From Marivita sp. (GTDB taxonomy: Bacteria; Pseudomonadota; Alphaproteobacteria; Rhodobacterales; Rhodobacteraceae), in contig NZ_JAIPUT010000001.1 of NCBI RefSeq assembly GCF_020055635.1, positions 62,001-126,000 on the forward strand: a stretch of DNA of 64,000 bases, in the 5' to 3' direction. The translations under genes were made by a program, and so were the position numbers. Below the pieces are notes generated by a model, which searched no databases, was not told the DNA's origin, and was given only the letters and a program-made list of their open reading frames with translations. Below are positions 33,217 to 41,607 of the stretch, one piece after another (position 1 is the stretch's first letter; each line of letters opens with the position of its first letter).

Positions 33217-35259
33217 TCAGGAGCGTCGCCCTTCGCGCAGCCATGCGCCAAGGATCAGCCCGGCGGACAGAAGCAGGACCAGCCAGCCGGGCAGCATTGG
33301 CGTCTGCGTCACGTCCATCGTCTCGAACGCTTCGCGCGGCGTGATTCCGAGCCAGCCGCGACCGGCTGCCGGACGGCCTTCGCCCACGGCGCGGATGCCC
33401 GGCACGCCGTCTTCCAGACGCCGGACGCCGCCATTGGTGCCATCGACAGCCGGCTCCAGCGCGTCGCCGCTGGCGATGGTTTCCTCGAACTCGCGTGGGG
33501 CGGCGGGGCCAAGGCCGACAACGGCGGTCTGGTCGCCTTCGGCCAGGCGGTAAAGCCCGATATCCGGCCCGGTATACAGCGCCTCGAACCGGCCGGGGCT
33601 GGATTCCTCGAGGGTGATCTCTTCCTCGGTGCCGTCGGGGCGGGTGACGGTCACCGCGCCGATCTCTTCGTCCAGTGTCCGGCGGATGATCCGCATGGTC
33701 TGGCCGGTGGGTTCGGCCCAGAGCGCCTCTTCCTCGAGCTCGGGTTCCTTCATCATCCAGTGCGCCAGGCGGCGCAGCAGATCCAGCTGCGGGCCGCCGC
33801 CTTCAAAGCCGCGCGACCAGAGCCAGGCATGATCCGACGCGATGAGCGCGACGCGGCCCTCGCCGATGCGGTCCAGCACCAGAAGCGGCTTGTCGTCGAT
33901 CCCGCTCAGAACCACATCGCCGCCGATCGGATCGACCTCGATCTGGCGCATCCAGCGGCCCCAGGTTTCGGGACCGGCAAGACCGGCTGTCACCGGATGA
34001 CGTTCGCCGAGTTCGGTGATGGTGGGCTGAAAGCCGCGTTCAAAGACGCGCGCGGTCGGTTCGGCAGGCAGGATATCGGCCAGCGGCGAGCGGTAGATGC
34101 TGTCCGCGCTGGCAAAATCCGGGCCAGCGGCCACAAGCACCGCGCCACCCTGTTCGACATAGCTGCGCACGTTGTCGAGATAGATCGCGGGCAGGATGCC
34201 ACGCCGCTTGTAGCGGTCGAAGATGATGAGGTCGAAATCCTCGATCTTCTCGAGGAACAGCTCGCGGGTCGGGAAGGCGATCAGCGAGAGTTCGGTCACT
34301 GGCACGCCGTCCTGCTTTTCCGGCGGGCGCAGGATGGTGAAATGCACGAGGTCCACCGAACTGTCGGATTTCAGCAGGTTGCGCCAGGTGCGTCCGCCGG
34401 CATGCGGCTCGCCACTGACCAGCAGCACGCGCAGACGGTCGCGCACGCCGTTGATCTGCACAAGCGCGGTGTTGTTGCGCTCGGTCAGCTCGTCATCCTC
34501 GGTGGGCACGGTGAACTGGATCACGTTCAGCCCGCCATGCGGCAGGGTGATCGGCAGTTCGATGTCTTCGCCGATGGGCATGTCGAATTGCTGTGGCTCT
34601 TCGCCATCGACGGAAATGTCGATCACCGTGGAGGCGTCGTCGGGGGCGGCACCGTCATCTTCGACCCGCAGCGTCAGGGTGACGGGTTCACCCAGGATGG
34701 CGAAGGCCGGGGCGTTCTGGACGATGAGGCGGCGGTCCCAGTCGGTTTCCTTGCCGGTCAGCAGAAGATGCGTCGGCGCAGGCAGGTCGGGGGTGCGTTC
34801 GAGATCGTGCAGGCGTCCGTCGCTGAGCAGGAAGATGCCCGCGATGCGCCCGCTTGGTTCCTCGGCCAGCGCATCGGACACCGCCGACATCAGAAGCGTT
34901 CCGGTGTCGCCCTCGCCATCGCCGACCTCGATCCGGCGCACTTCGGTGTTGGGGCGTGTGGACAGGTCGGTGGCGATCGCCGCCGCAGCGTCGGTCGTGA
35001 CATCAAGCCGGTCCGCCAGCGACTGGCTCGCGCTCTTGTCCTCGACGATCAGCACGATGTCGGACAGCGGTGCGCGGTCTTCGACCTGGTAGGAGGGTTG
35101 CGCGAGGGCCGCGAGGACAACCAGGGCGGCCAGCGCCCGCAAGGCCCAGCCCTGCAACCCGCGCCACAGCGCAAGCGCGATGCCCAGCCCGGCCAGCCCG
35201 GCAAGCACGGCGATGAAGCCCCAGGGAAGAAGCGGATCGAAAACGATGCTGCCGGTCAT
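33217..35259 (-). CDS. Large membrane protein with vWA-like and glutamine-amidotransferase-like domains (MoxR operon)
   Basis: A 680-residue protein. Two N-terminal membrane helices (residues about 14-55) are followed by a vWA-like region with a MIDAS-type sequence, DKSASQS (near residues 74-80). A long beta-rich part follows, then a glutamine-amidotransferase-like domain around YDRYKRRGILPAIYLDNVRSYVEQGGAVLVAAGPDF; in that domain no clear nucleophile Cys is visible. One C-terminal helix (LPGWLVLLLSAGLILGAWL) ends it. It is translated from an ATG overlapping the upstream stop (TAATG). Its role in the envelope is unknown; MoxR/vWA sets are thought to assemble or activate proteins or respond to stress. 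Confidence 0.85.
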   Translation of the reverse strand: MTGSIVFDPLLPWGFIAVLAGLAGLGIALALWRGLQGWALRALAALVVLAALAQPSYQVEDRAPLSDIVLIVEDKSASQSLADRLDVTTDAAAAIATDLSTRPNTEVRRIEVGDGEGDTGTLLMSAVSDALAEEPSGRIAGIFLLSDGRLHDLERTPDLPAPTHLLLTGKETDWDRRLIVQNAPAFAILGEPVTLTLRVEDDGAAPDDASTVIDISVDGEEPQQFDMPIGEDIELPITLPHGGLNVIQFTVPTEDDELTERNNTALVQINGVRDRLRVLLVSGEPHAGGRTWRNLLKSDSSVDLVHFTILRPPEKQDGVPVTELSLIAFPTRELFLEKIEDFDLIIFDRYKRRGILPAIYLDNVRSYVEQGGAVLVAAGPDFASADSIYRSPLADILPAEPTARVFERGFQPTITELGERHPVTAGLAGPETWGRWMRQIEVDPIGGDVVLSGIDDKPLLVLDRIGEGRVALIASDHAWLWSRGFEGGGPQLDLLRRLAHWMMKEPELEEEALWAEPTGQTMRIIRRTLDEEIGAVTVTRPDGTEEEITLEESSPGRFEALYTGPDIGLYRLAEGDQTAVVGLGPAAPREFEETIASGDALEPAVDGTNGGVRRLEDGVPGIRAVGEGRPAAGRGWLGITPREAFETMDVTQTPMLPGWLVLLLSAGLILGAWLREGRRS

Positions 35260-38030
35260 TATTGGCCTAACCTGTCAAGAAGCGCAGGCACGTGCACCTG
35301 GTCGGATTTGTAGTTTCCGGTCAGCACGTGCATGACCAGATTGACCCCGAAGCGATAGGCGATCTCGCGTTGGCGTTCGCCGGAATAGCCGCGCCCGATC
35401 GGGTAAAGCGGATCGCCGCGGGCGTCCATCGCCCAGGCCGCGGCCCAGTCATTGCCCCCGATGATCACCGGCGTGACGTTGTCGTTCAGGTTGCGGAAAG
35501 GCATGCCGTCGACCTGTTCGGCGTCGGGCGGGGCGGCTTCGACCCAGACATCATGGCTGTTGTAGCGACCGGGAAAATCCTGGAGCAGGTAGAAGGTGCG
35601 GGTCAGGACGTGGTCTTCGGGGATCGGTTCCAGCGGCGGAATGTCGAGCGGTGCCGCCAGTTGTTGCAGCTTGCGCCCGTTCGGGCTTCCGGTGCCGAAA
35701 TTGGCGATGTCGGCATCCCGCGTGTCGAACAGGATCATGCCGCCCGACCGCAGGTAGGTGTTCAGCTTGGAATACGCTTCGTCCGAAGGCGTCGGCTGAT
35801 CCGGGGTGATCGGCCAGTAGAGGAACGGAAAGAAGGCAAGCTCGTCTGTTTCGAGGTTCACCGCGACCGGGTCGGCAGGTTCGACCGACGTGCGGAAGAA
35901 CAGGGTTTCCGACAGGCCGACCAGCCCGGCATGCGCCACCTCGTCGAGCGTTTCGTCACCGGTGACGACATGCGCGAAAGTCACCTCGGCTGTTGCGGCC
36001 AGGGCAAAGGCGTCTTCCGTGGATTGGGCCTGGGCCGGTTGGACCGGCATCAGCAGGGCGGCCAGAACGATGCCGGCCGCGGTGGTCGCACGCGGACCCG
36101 AAAGGCGCCCCGACAGGAGCAGCGAGGCCAGGATATCGGCCAGAAGAAGCGCGATTGCCAGCGCCAGCAGCCATCCGGCGAGCGGCGTTTCCTCGGACCG
36201 GTCGAGCCCTTCGACATTGATGTCGTCGGGCCAGCTGACCGGGGTGAGGGTGCTTTCCGCCGACAGCACGTTGCGCGCCAGCGCGCGGTCCTGGCTCTGG
36301 TAGAGGCCGGGGCGCAGGTCGGGGCCGAGCGAGGCATCGACCAGGTCTTCGCCGGCCACACCGGCCAACGTGCTGCCATCGCTGAGCGACCCGAAGGCGT
36401 CGAGCACCACATTGGGACGCCAGATCGTGCCGGCCAGGTCTTCGGCACTGGGCTGCGCCGCGTTTCCGGCGGCGATGGCCAGACGTTCCATCATACTCAC
36501 GAAAAGGCCCGACAGCGGCAGCGAGGACCATTCGGCGTTGGCGGTGACGTGAAACAGGATGATCTGGCCCTGTCCCACCGATTTGCGCGTGACCAGCGGT
36601 GTGCCATCGGTCAGTTGCGCGATCACCCGGTCGGCGAGGGCGGGATCGGGCTGCGCCATCACCTGCGCCGTGACGGTCACGTCTTCGGGGATGTCGAGGC
36701 CGAAAAACGGGCTGTCTTCGCCGAATTCCGCCAGCGATTTCGGTTCGCCCCAGCTCATGGCGCCACCGACGCTGCGGCCGCCCGCGCGCAGGCGCACCGG
36801 CATCAGCGGGTCTTCGCGGTCGCGGCTCACATCACTTGCGGCAAGGCGCGGTCCGGCAAAGCGGAGCAGGATACCGCCCTCCTCAAGCCAGTCGAGAAGG
36901 GCCTCTTCCTCGGCCGCGCCAAGGGTTGCCACATCGGCCAGCGCGATCACGTCGGGATTGGCCGGGATCATGTCCATCAGCGAGCCGTCCAGCAGGTCGG
37001 CGCTCGGCTCGAGGGCCTTTTCGAGATAGTGCAGCGGCGACAGCAGCTCGAGCCCTTCGCGGTCCTCGAGCCCGGCCATCAGGGCCACTTCGCGGCGGCG
37101 CAGGCTGTCGTCGGGCAAGGTCGTGGCCCCGGCGCTGCGGTTGCCTTCGATCTCGAACCGGGTGATCCGGGCGCGCAGTTCCGACGGCAGCGACAGCGCC
37201 GTTTCGGCGGTGGCGGCCTCCGGCTCGAAGGCGGCCGTTGCGCGGGCAAGGACGGTCGGGTTGCCGGACGGGTCGCGGCCCTGGGCCAGGATGGTCACAT
37301 CGCGCGCGCTTGCGGTCTGGGCGCGTCGGGCGGTGAGCACGATGTTGCCCTCTTCAAAGCGCGCCGGGGCGAGACCGAGAATGGTCTGTCCGGCTTCGAA
37401 CACGGTCACCGTGCCGCGATCCTGAAGCGTGTCGAGAAGCGCCGAGCGGGTGTCGCGGTCAAGCCCGTCGGACATCCAGTAGGTGTCGAACGCGCCCTCG
37501 GGCAGGAGCGATGCAGCGCGGTCGACCTGATCGGCGTCGGGTTCCCACGGCTCTGGCGTCAGCCCCACAAGCCGGGTGCGCAGGTCGTCGGCGGTCTGGA
37601 AGCTGGTGGGTTCGGGGGCGGTCAGCTTGAGCAGCGCGACGCGGCGGTCATCCCGTGCGGCCTGTGCCAGCAGACCGTCGAGCGCCTGTGTCCGGGCGCG
37701 CCAGCTTGCGGCGCTGGCCCAGCTTCCGTCCATCACGACAAGCAGGGGGCCATTGCGGGCGGTCACGTCTTCGTCTTCCGGGTTCAGGATCGGTCCGGAC
37801 AGCCCGACGATCAGCGCCGCCACCGCCAGCATCCGCAGCAGCAAAAGCCACCACGGCGTGCGGTCGCTGACCTGGTCGTCATCCTTGAGGCCCAGAAGCA
37901 GGACCACGCCGGGAAACATCCGCCGGATCGGTGCGGGCGGCACCGCGCGCAGGATCAGCCAGAGGATCGGCAACGCCAGAAGCGTGAGCAGAAGCCAGGG
38001 AGTTGCGAAACCGATACCAAAAAGCGTCAT
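35259..38030 (-). CDS. BatA-like membrane protein fused to a DUF4159 domain
   Basis: A 923-residue protein. The N-terminus (MTLFGIGFATPWLLLTLLALPILWLILRAVPP) is the aerotolerance-regulator (BatA) N-terminal segment. A second helix and a vWA-like segment with degenerate MIDAS (VVMDGSWAS) follow. Near residue 640-668 a helix and a signal-peptide-like sequence occur (AGIVLAALLMPVQPAQAQ). The remaining 250 residues are DUF4159 (FPFLYWPITPD, GGMILFDTRDAD, LTRTFYLLQDFPGRYNSHDVW). The layout suggests two ancestral genes fused, with DUF4159 in the periplasm. The start at 38030 overlaps the DUF58 stop (ATGA). No enzyme activity is known. Confidence 0.88.
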   Translation of the reverse strand: MTLFGIGFATPWLLLTLLALPILWLILRAVPPAPIRRMFPGVVLLLGLKDDDQVSDRTPWWLLLLRMLAVAALIVGLSGPILNPEDEDVTARNGPLLVVMDGSWASAASWRARTQALDGLLAQAARDDRRVALLKLTAPEPTSFQTADDLRTRLVGLTPEPWEPDADQVDRAASLLPEGAFDTYWMSDGLDRDTRSALLDTLQDRGTVTVFEAGQTILGLAPARFEEGNIVLTARRAQTASARDVTILAQGRDPSGNPTVLARATAAFEPEAATAETALSLPSELRARITRFEIEGNRSAGATTLPDDSLRRREVALMAGLEDREGLELLSPLHYLEKALEPSADLLDGSLMDMIPANPDVIALADVATLGAAEEEALLDWLEEGGILLRFAGPRLAASDVSRDREDPLMPVRLRAGGRSVGGAMSWGEPKSLAEFGEDSPFFGLDIPEDVTVTAQVMAQPDPALADRVIAQLTDGTPLVTRKSVGQGQIILFHVTANAEWSSLPLSGLFVSMMERLAIAAGNAAQPSAEDLAGTIWRPNVVLDAFGSLSDGSTLAGVAGEDLVDASLGPDLRPGLYQSQDRALARNVLSAESTLTPVSWPDDINVEGLDRSEETPLAGWLLALAIALLLADILASLLLSGRLSGPRATTAAGIVLAALLMPVQPAQAQSTEDAFALAATAEVTFAHVVTGDETLDEVAHAGLVGLSETLFFRTSVEPADPVAVNLETDELAFFPFLYWPITPDQPTPSDEAYSKLNTYLRSGGMILFDTRDADIANFGTGSPNGRKLQQLAAPLDIPPLEPIPEDHVLTRTFYLLQDFPGRYNSHDVWVEAAPPDAEQVDGMPFRNLNDNVTPVIIGGNDWAAAWAMDARGDPLYPIGRGYSGERQREIAYRFGVNLVMHVLTGNYKSDQVHVPALLDRLGQ

Positions 38031-38902
38031 CTGTGGGCCCCATCCATAGCCCGGTATATCCAGAGCAGTGCGGATTGCGCGCTGTCGCCGGTGTGGTGGC
38101 AAAGATATTGCCAGCCCGTCAGTCGGGATAACTGTTCAAGTCGGTCCTTGCGTTCCGCCAGGCGATCAAGATAGCGCGCGCGCAGATCGCCTGCCTTGAG
38201 CGTCTCGTGTACGACACCGCCGCCCATGCTTTGGAAAATCGTACGCCCGTCGAAGGGAAACAGTTCCTCGCTCGGGTCGAGAATCTGCACCAGCGCGCCG
38301 CGCACGCCGCGGTCGGCCGCCTTGGTCAGGGCGGCCTCGACCACGGTCGGATCGTTCAGGAAGTCGGAAAAGAAGATCGCGCGCGATTGCGGGATCATGC
38401 CGCGCGCCTCGGGTTCGGAGTAATCGTCCGGAGTGTCCACCGACAACAGTTCCGCCAGGCGCGATATCTGTGCCTGTCCGCGGCGCGGCGGCAAGTCGAA
38501 CCCGGTCAGGCCGACCCGCTCACCGCCGCGGATCAGCAGGATCGCGCTGGCCAGGGCCAGCGTCCGCGCTCGGTCGGCTTTCGTGCTCAGGTTGGCGTCG
38601 GAGGCGAACCGCATCGACGCGGCCTGATCGACCCAGAGGATCACGCTTTGCGCGATCTGCCATTCCCGTTCGCGCACGAACTGCGTGTCGCTGCGCGCCG
38701 AGCGCCGCCAGTCGATGTCGCGCAGCGCGTCGCCATGCTGCATCGGGCGGTATTGCCAGAAATCGTCGCCCAGCCCGGCGCGCCGGCGGCCGTGTTCGCC
38801 CAGCAGGACGGTGCCGGCAAGATGCTCGGCCCGCGCCAGGAGGGCCGGAAGCCGACCGGCTTCCTCTTCCGCGCGTTGTCTGAGGGTGGTGACTGTCGTC
38901 AC
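38027..38902 (-). CDS. DUF58 domain protein
   Basis: A 291-residue soluble protein of the DUF58 family, the usual partner of MoxR ATPases. The conserved segment FWQYRPMQHGDALRDIDWRRSARSDTQFVREREWQ lies near residues 47-81. A vWA-like core follows, with VILWVDQAASMRFAS where a MIDAS DxSxS would be; here Asp is followed by Q-A-A-S-M, so the motif is weakened. Its start and stop overlap the neighbouring genes by four bases each, so MoxR, DUF58 and the two large proteins form one tight operon. Confidence 0.92.
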   Translation of the reverse strand: MTTVTTLRQRAEEEAGRLPALLARAEHLAGTVLLGEHGRRRAGLGDDFWQYRPMQHGDALRDIDWRRSARSDTQFVREREWQIAQSVILWVDQAASMRFASDANLSTKADRARTLALASAILLIRGGERVGLTGFDLPPRRGQAQISRLAELLSVDTPDDYSEPEARGMIPQSRAIFFSDFLNDPTVVEAALTKAADRGVRGALVQILDPSEELFPFDGRTIFQSMGGGVVHETLKAGDLRARYLDRLAERKDRLEQLSRLTGWQYLCHHTGDSAQSALLWIYRAMDGAHR

Positions 38903-39906
38903 GCAGCCGCCTCGGTCATGACCAGTCGTCTGGCCACGTCGTCGATCAGGTCGCCAAGGTCTTCGCCGCGTGCCCGCGCCGAGAAGGTGAGCGCCATCCG
39001 GTGTGTCAGGACCGGCCGCGCCATGTTGATCACGTCCTCGGGCGCCGGGGCGAGCCGACCTTCGAGAAGCGCCCGCGCGCGGACCGTCAGCATCAGAGCC
39101 TGCGCGGCGCGCGGACCGGGGCCCCAGGAGACGGTTTCCTTGACGCGCGAGCCGGCCAGTTCATCATGCGGCCGGAAGGCACGCACCAGGTCGAGGATCA
39201 TCTCGACCACCGCGTCACCCACGGGCATGCGCCGCAGCAATTTCTGCGCCGCGATCAGTTCGGCCGCCGTGAAGACCTCGTAGGCGTCGGCCTCTTCGGC
39301 GCCGGTGGTGGCGAGCAGGATGTCCTTTTCCGTCGCTCGATCCGGATATTGCACGTCGATCTGCACCAGAAAGCGGTCAAGCTGCGCTTCGGGAAGCGGG
39401 TAGGTGCCCTCCTGTTCGATCGGGTTCTGGGTCGCCAGCACGTGAAAGGGCGCCTCGAGCGGGCGTGTCTCGCCGGCCACCGTGACCACCTTTTCCTGCA
39501 TCGCCTGCAACAGCGCCGATTGCGTCCGCGGCGAGGCGCGGTTGATTTCGTCGGCCATCAGAAGCTGGCAGAAGATCGGACCCTGGATGAACTTGAACGC
39601 CCGGCTGCCATCGGACCCGGTTTCCAGTACCTCCGAGCCGAGGATATCGGCTGGCATCAGGTCGGGGGTGAACTGAACGCGGTTGCCGTTCAGGCCCATC
39701 ACGGTCGATACGGTCTCGACGAGGCGTGTCTTGCCGAGGCCGGGCAGGCCGATCAACAGCCCGTGACCGCCGCACAGAAGCGCAGCAAGGGTCAGCTCGA
39801 CAACACGTTCCTGACCGATGAATCTCCGGGTGATCGCCGTTCTGGCCTGTGCCAGCTTGTCTTCCAGCGCTTCGATGTCTGCCACCAAATCTTCGGCTGC
39901 GACCAT
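38899..39906 (-). CDS. MoxR-family AAA ATPase
   Basis: A 335-residue AAA+ ATPase. Walker A is GLPGLGKTRLVET (near residues 51-63). Walker B is LLMADEINRASPRTQSALLQAMQE (near 117-140), and ATQNPIEQEGTYPLPEAQLDRF is the sensor region. MoxR proteins act as chaperones that activate metal- or vWA-containing partners. It heads a four-gene minus-strand operon. The start at 39906 follows GGGAGA; the frame upstream of that lacks similarity. Its promoter shares 57 bases with the divergent DUF1285 gene. Confidence 0.95.
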   Translation of the reverse strand: MVAAEDLVADIEALEDKLAQARTAITRRFIGQERVVELTLAALLCGGHGLLIGLPGLGKTRLVETVSTVMGLNGNRVQFTPDLMPADILGSEVLETGSDGSRAFKFIQGPIFCQLLMADEINRASPRTQSALLQAMQEKVVTVAGETRPLEAPFHVLATQNPIEQEGTYPLPEAQLDRFLVQIDVQYPDRATEKDILLATTGAEEADAYEVFTAAELIAAQKLLRRMPVGDAVVEMILDLVRAFRPHDELAGSRVKETVSWGPGPRAAQALMLTVRARALLEGRLAPAPEDVINMARPVLTHRMALTFSARARGEDLGDLIDDVARRLVMTEAAA

Positions 39907-39963
39907 GACGTGTCTCCCTTGCGCATTACATCTCTCTAAGAAACTGTAACGCGCAAAGGGGAA

Positions 39964-40566
39964 ATGGCAAAAGCAATGAGCGCACAAGATCGTGTTATTC
40001 CGTCCGCCGAAGGCATCGCTGCCTCTGCGCGGGCAAGCAAGGGCAAGGGCCTGCCGCCGGTGCACAGCTGGAACCCGCCGTTTTGCGGTGATCTCGACAT
40101 GCGGATCGCCCGCGACGGCACGTGGTTCTATCTTGGCACGCCCATCGGACGGCCCGGCCTCGTCAAGCTGTTCTCATCGATTCTTCGCAAGGACGGGGAG
40201 AAGTATTTCCTCGTGACCCCGGTCGAGAAGGTGGGAATCACCGTGGACGACGCGCCGTTCGTCGCCACCGATTTCGAGGTCACCGGAGACGGGGACGACC
40301 AGGTGCTGACCTTTACCACCCATGTCGGCGATACGGTGGTGGCCGGGCCGGACCATCCGATCCGGGTCAGCCGCGACCCCGAGACAGGAGAACCGTCGCC
40401 CTATGTGCTGGTGCGCGACAATCTCGAGGCGCTGATCGACCGCAAGAGTTTCTACCGGCTGGTCGAGTGCGGCGCGCATCATGACGTGGACGGGCAAAGC
40501 TGGTTCGGTGTCTGGTCCGGGGGTCGGTTCTTTTCCATCATCCCGTCAGAAGACCTGCCCGATTGA
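39964..40566 (+). CDS. DUF1285 family protein
   Basis: A 200-residue soluble protein. [71 protein letters not shown] (residues about 32-101) is the DUF1285 signature. Its function is unknown. In relatives it also sits next to MoxR-type genes, here divergently. It ends at a pair of palindromes shared with the convergent sulfotransferase gene. Confidence 0.9.
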   Translation: MAKAMSAQDRVIPSAEGIAASARASKGKGLPPVHSWNPPFCGDLDMRIARDGTWFYLGTPIGRPGLVKLFSSILRKDGEKYFLVTPVEKVGITVDDAPFVATDFEVTGDGDDQVLTFTTHVGDTVVAGPDHPIRVSRDPETGEPSPYVLVRDNLEALIDRKSFYRLVECGAHHDVDGQSWFGVWSGGRFFSIIPSEDLPD

Positions 40567-40576
40567 GCCTGCGCGG

Positions 40577-40620
40577 AAAGCCGCTTCGAAGCGGCTTTGA
40601 AAGCGCCTTCGAAGGCGCTT
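40577..40620. terminator. Tandem TTCGAA-centred palindromes (copy 1 of a shared pair)
   Basis: Two perfect palindromes lie between the convergent DUF1285 and sulfotransferase genes: 40577-40598 (arms AAAGCCGC and GCGGCTTT) and 40601-40620 (arms AAGCGCC and GGCGCTT). Both are centred on TTCGAA. The same two cores recur at 43568-43611 in the opposite order. Probable bidirectional terminator. Confidence 0.78.
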
Positions 40621-40646
40621 GGCACCGCCCGGACCCGCGTCGCGCG

Positions 40647-41474
40647 TCAGTCGCCCAGTTTGGCGTGCACTTCGTCGAGATCGATCTCGCCGATGGGCAT
40701 CTTGTTGCCCGGGTTCTCGAAGTCGTACTTGAACAGGTCGAAATCCTTTTTGTAGATCTCGTAAACCAGGTGCATGGACAGGTCGTCAAAATACGCCTCG
40801 ACCGGATGCGCCCGTTTGGGCCCATGACCTTCGCTTTCGTTGAACCGCGGAATCTCGGTGAGGTTGACGCTTTGGCGTGTTTCGACCCTTTCAAGCACCG
40901 AAGCCATCCCGTCGTTGAAGTTCTCGGTCCAGAAGATGTTGTCGTAGCGGCCCCCATTGACGATGAAGGTGCTGATATGGCCTGACATCGCGGACCAGTG
41001 GATGTCGGGATCCATCGGGCGCCGCCAGCGGATCGTGTCGCGTGCGAAAAGCAGGAACCGACGAAAGCTCTTGACCTGGTCGAACTCCTGCTTGCCATCC
41101 TCGCCGCCCACTTCGATCCCGTATTTCTGGGTCAGCAGCGGCACAAGGTTGCCCCGGTAGCGTTTGCCATTGCGCTGGATGCCACAGATCTTGTCGAAGA
41201 ACGAACTCAGGATCCGGGTGTAGGGGTTGCGGACACAGGTGAAGGAATAGGTATCATGCGACTGGATGCGCTTGGTGATCGCGTCCTTGCTGGCGTCCAG
41301 CGCCCATTTGTGCAGGCCTTTCTGCGCATCGTGGATGTCGCCATCGAAGAATTCGCCGTGGTCGGAATAGAACATGATCTGACCAATGGTCGAACACGCG
41401 CATTTGGGAACCACGCGATAGACCATGCTCTCGCTCTCGGTCATCCACGTTCCGGGAAATCCCATGATATTCAC
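40647..41474 (-). CDS. Sulfotransferase family 2 protein
   Basis: A 275-residue protein that should move a sulfo group from PAPS to a carbohydrate. The 5'-phosphosulfate loop is VVPKCACSTIGQIMFY (residues about 21-36). The 3'-phosphate motif is FTCVRNPYTRILSSFFDKI (near 78-96). HWSAMSGHISTFIV and the TEIPRFNESEG region resemble chondroitin/HNK-type sulfotransferases. There is no signal peptide, so it acts in the cytoplasm. It is divergent from the GT14-like gene at 41608 across 133 AT-rich bases, which suggests shared regulation. Confidence 0.88.
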   Translation of the reverse strand: MNIMGFPGTWMTESESMVYRVVPKCACSTIGQIMFYSDHGEFFDGDIHDAQKGLHKWALDASKDAITKRIQSHDTYSFTCVRNPYTRILSSFFDKICGIQRNGKRYRGNLVPLLTQKYGIEVGGEDGKQEFDQVKSFRRFLLFARDTIRWRRPMDPDIHWSAMSGHISTFIVNGGRYDNIFWTENFNDGMASVLERVETRQSVNLTEIPRFNESEGHGPKRAHPVEAYFDDLSMHLVYEIYKKDFDLFKYDFENPGNKMPIGEIDLDEVHAKLGD

Positions 41475-41607
41475 CGCCTCCAGCCTCGTTCCGGGCTTTT
41501 GTCATCCGGTAACGTAAACAAAAAATCAAAGAAAGCCGGTTTATTCAATCTCAGAACGCGCTTATCAAGGTAATAACGAGGCGAAGATAGGGCAGATGAT
41601 CCACTGA

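Noticed and set aside
33205-38174. Plus-strand open frames of 702 and 960 residues opposite the two large envelope genes
   Set aside because: The minus-strand genes have membrane helices, signal sequences and overlapping starts. The plus frames are His/Arg/Gly/Gln-rich and lack motifs.
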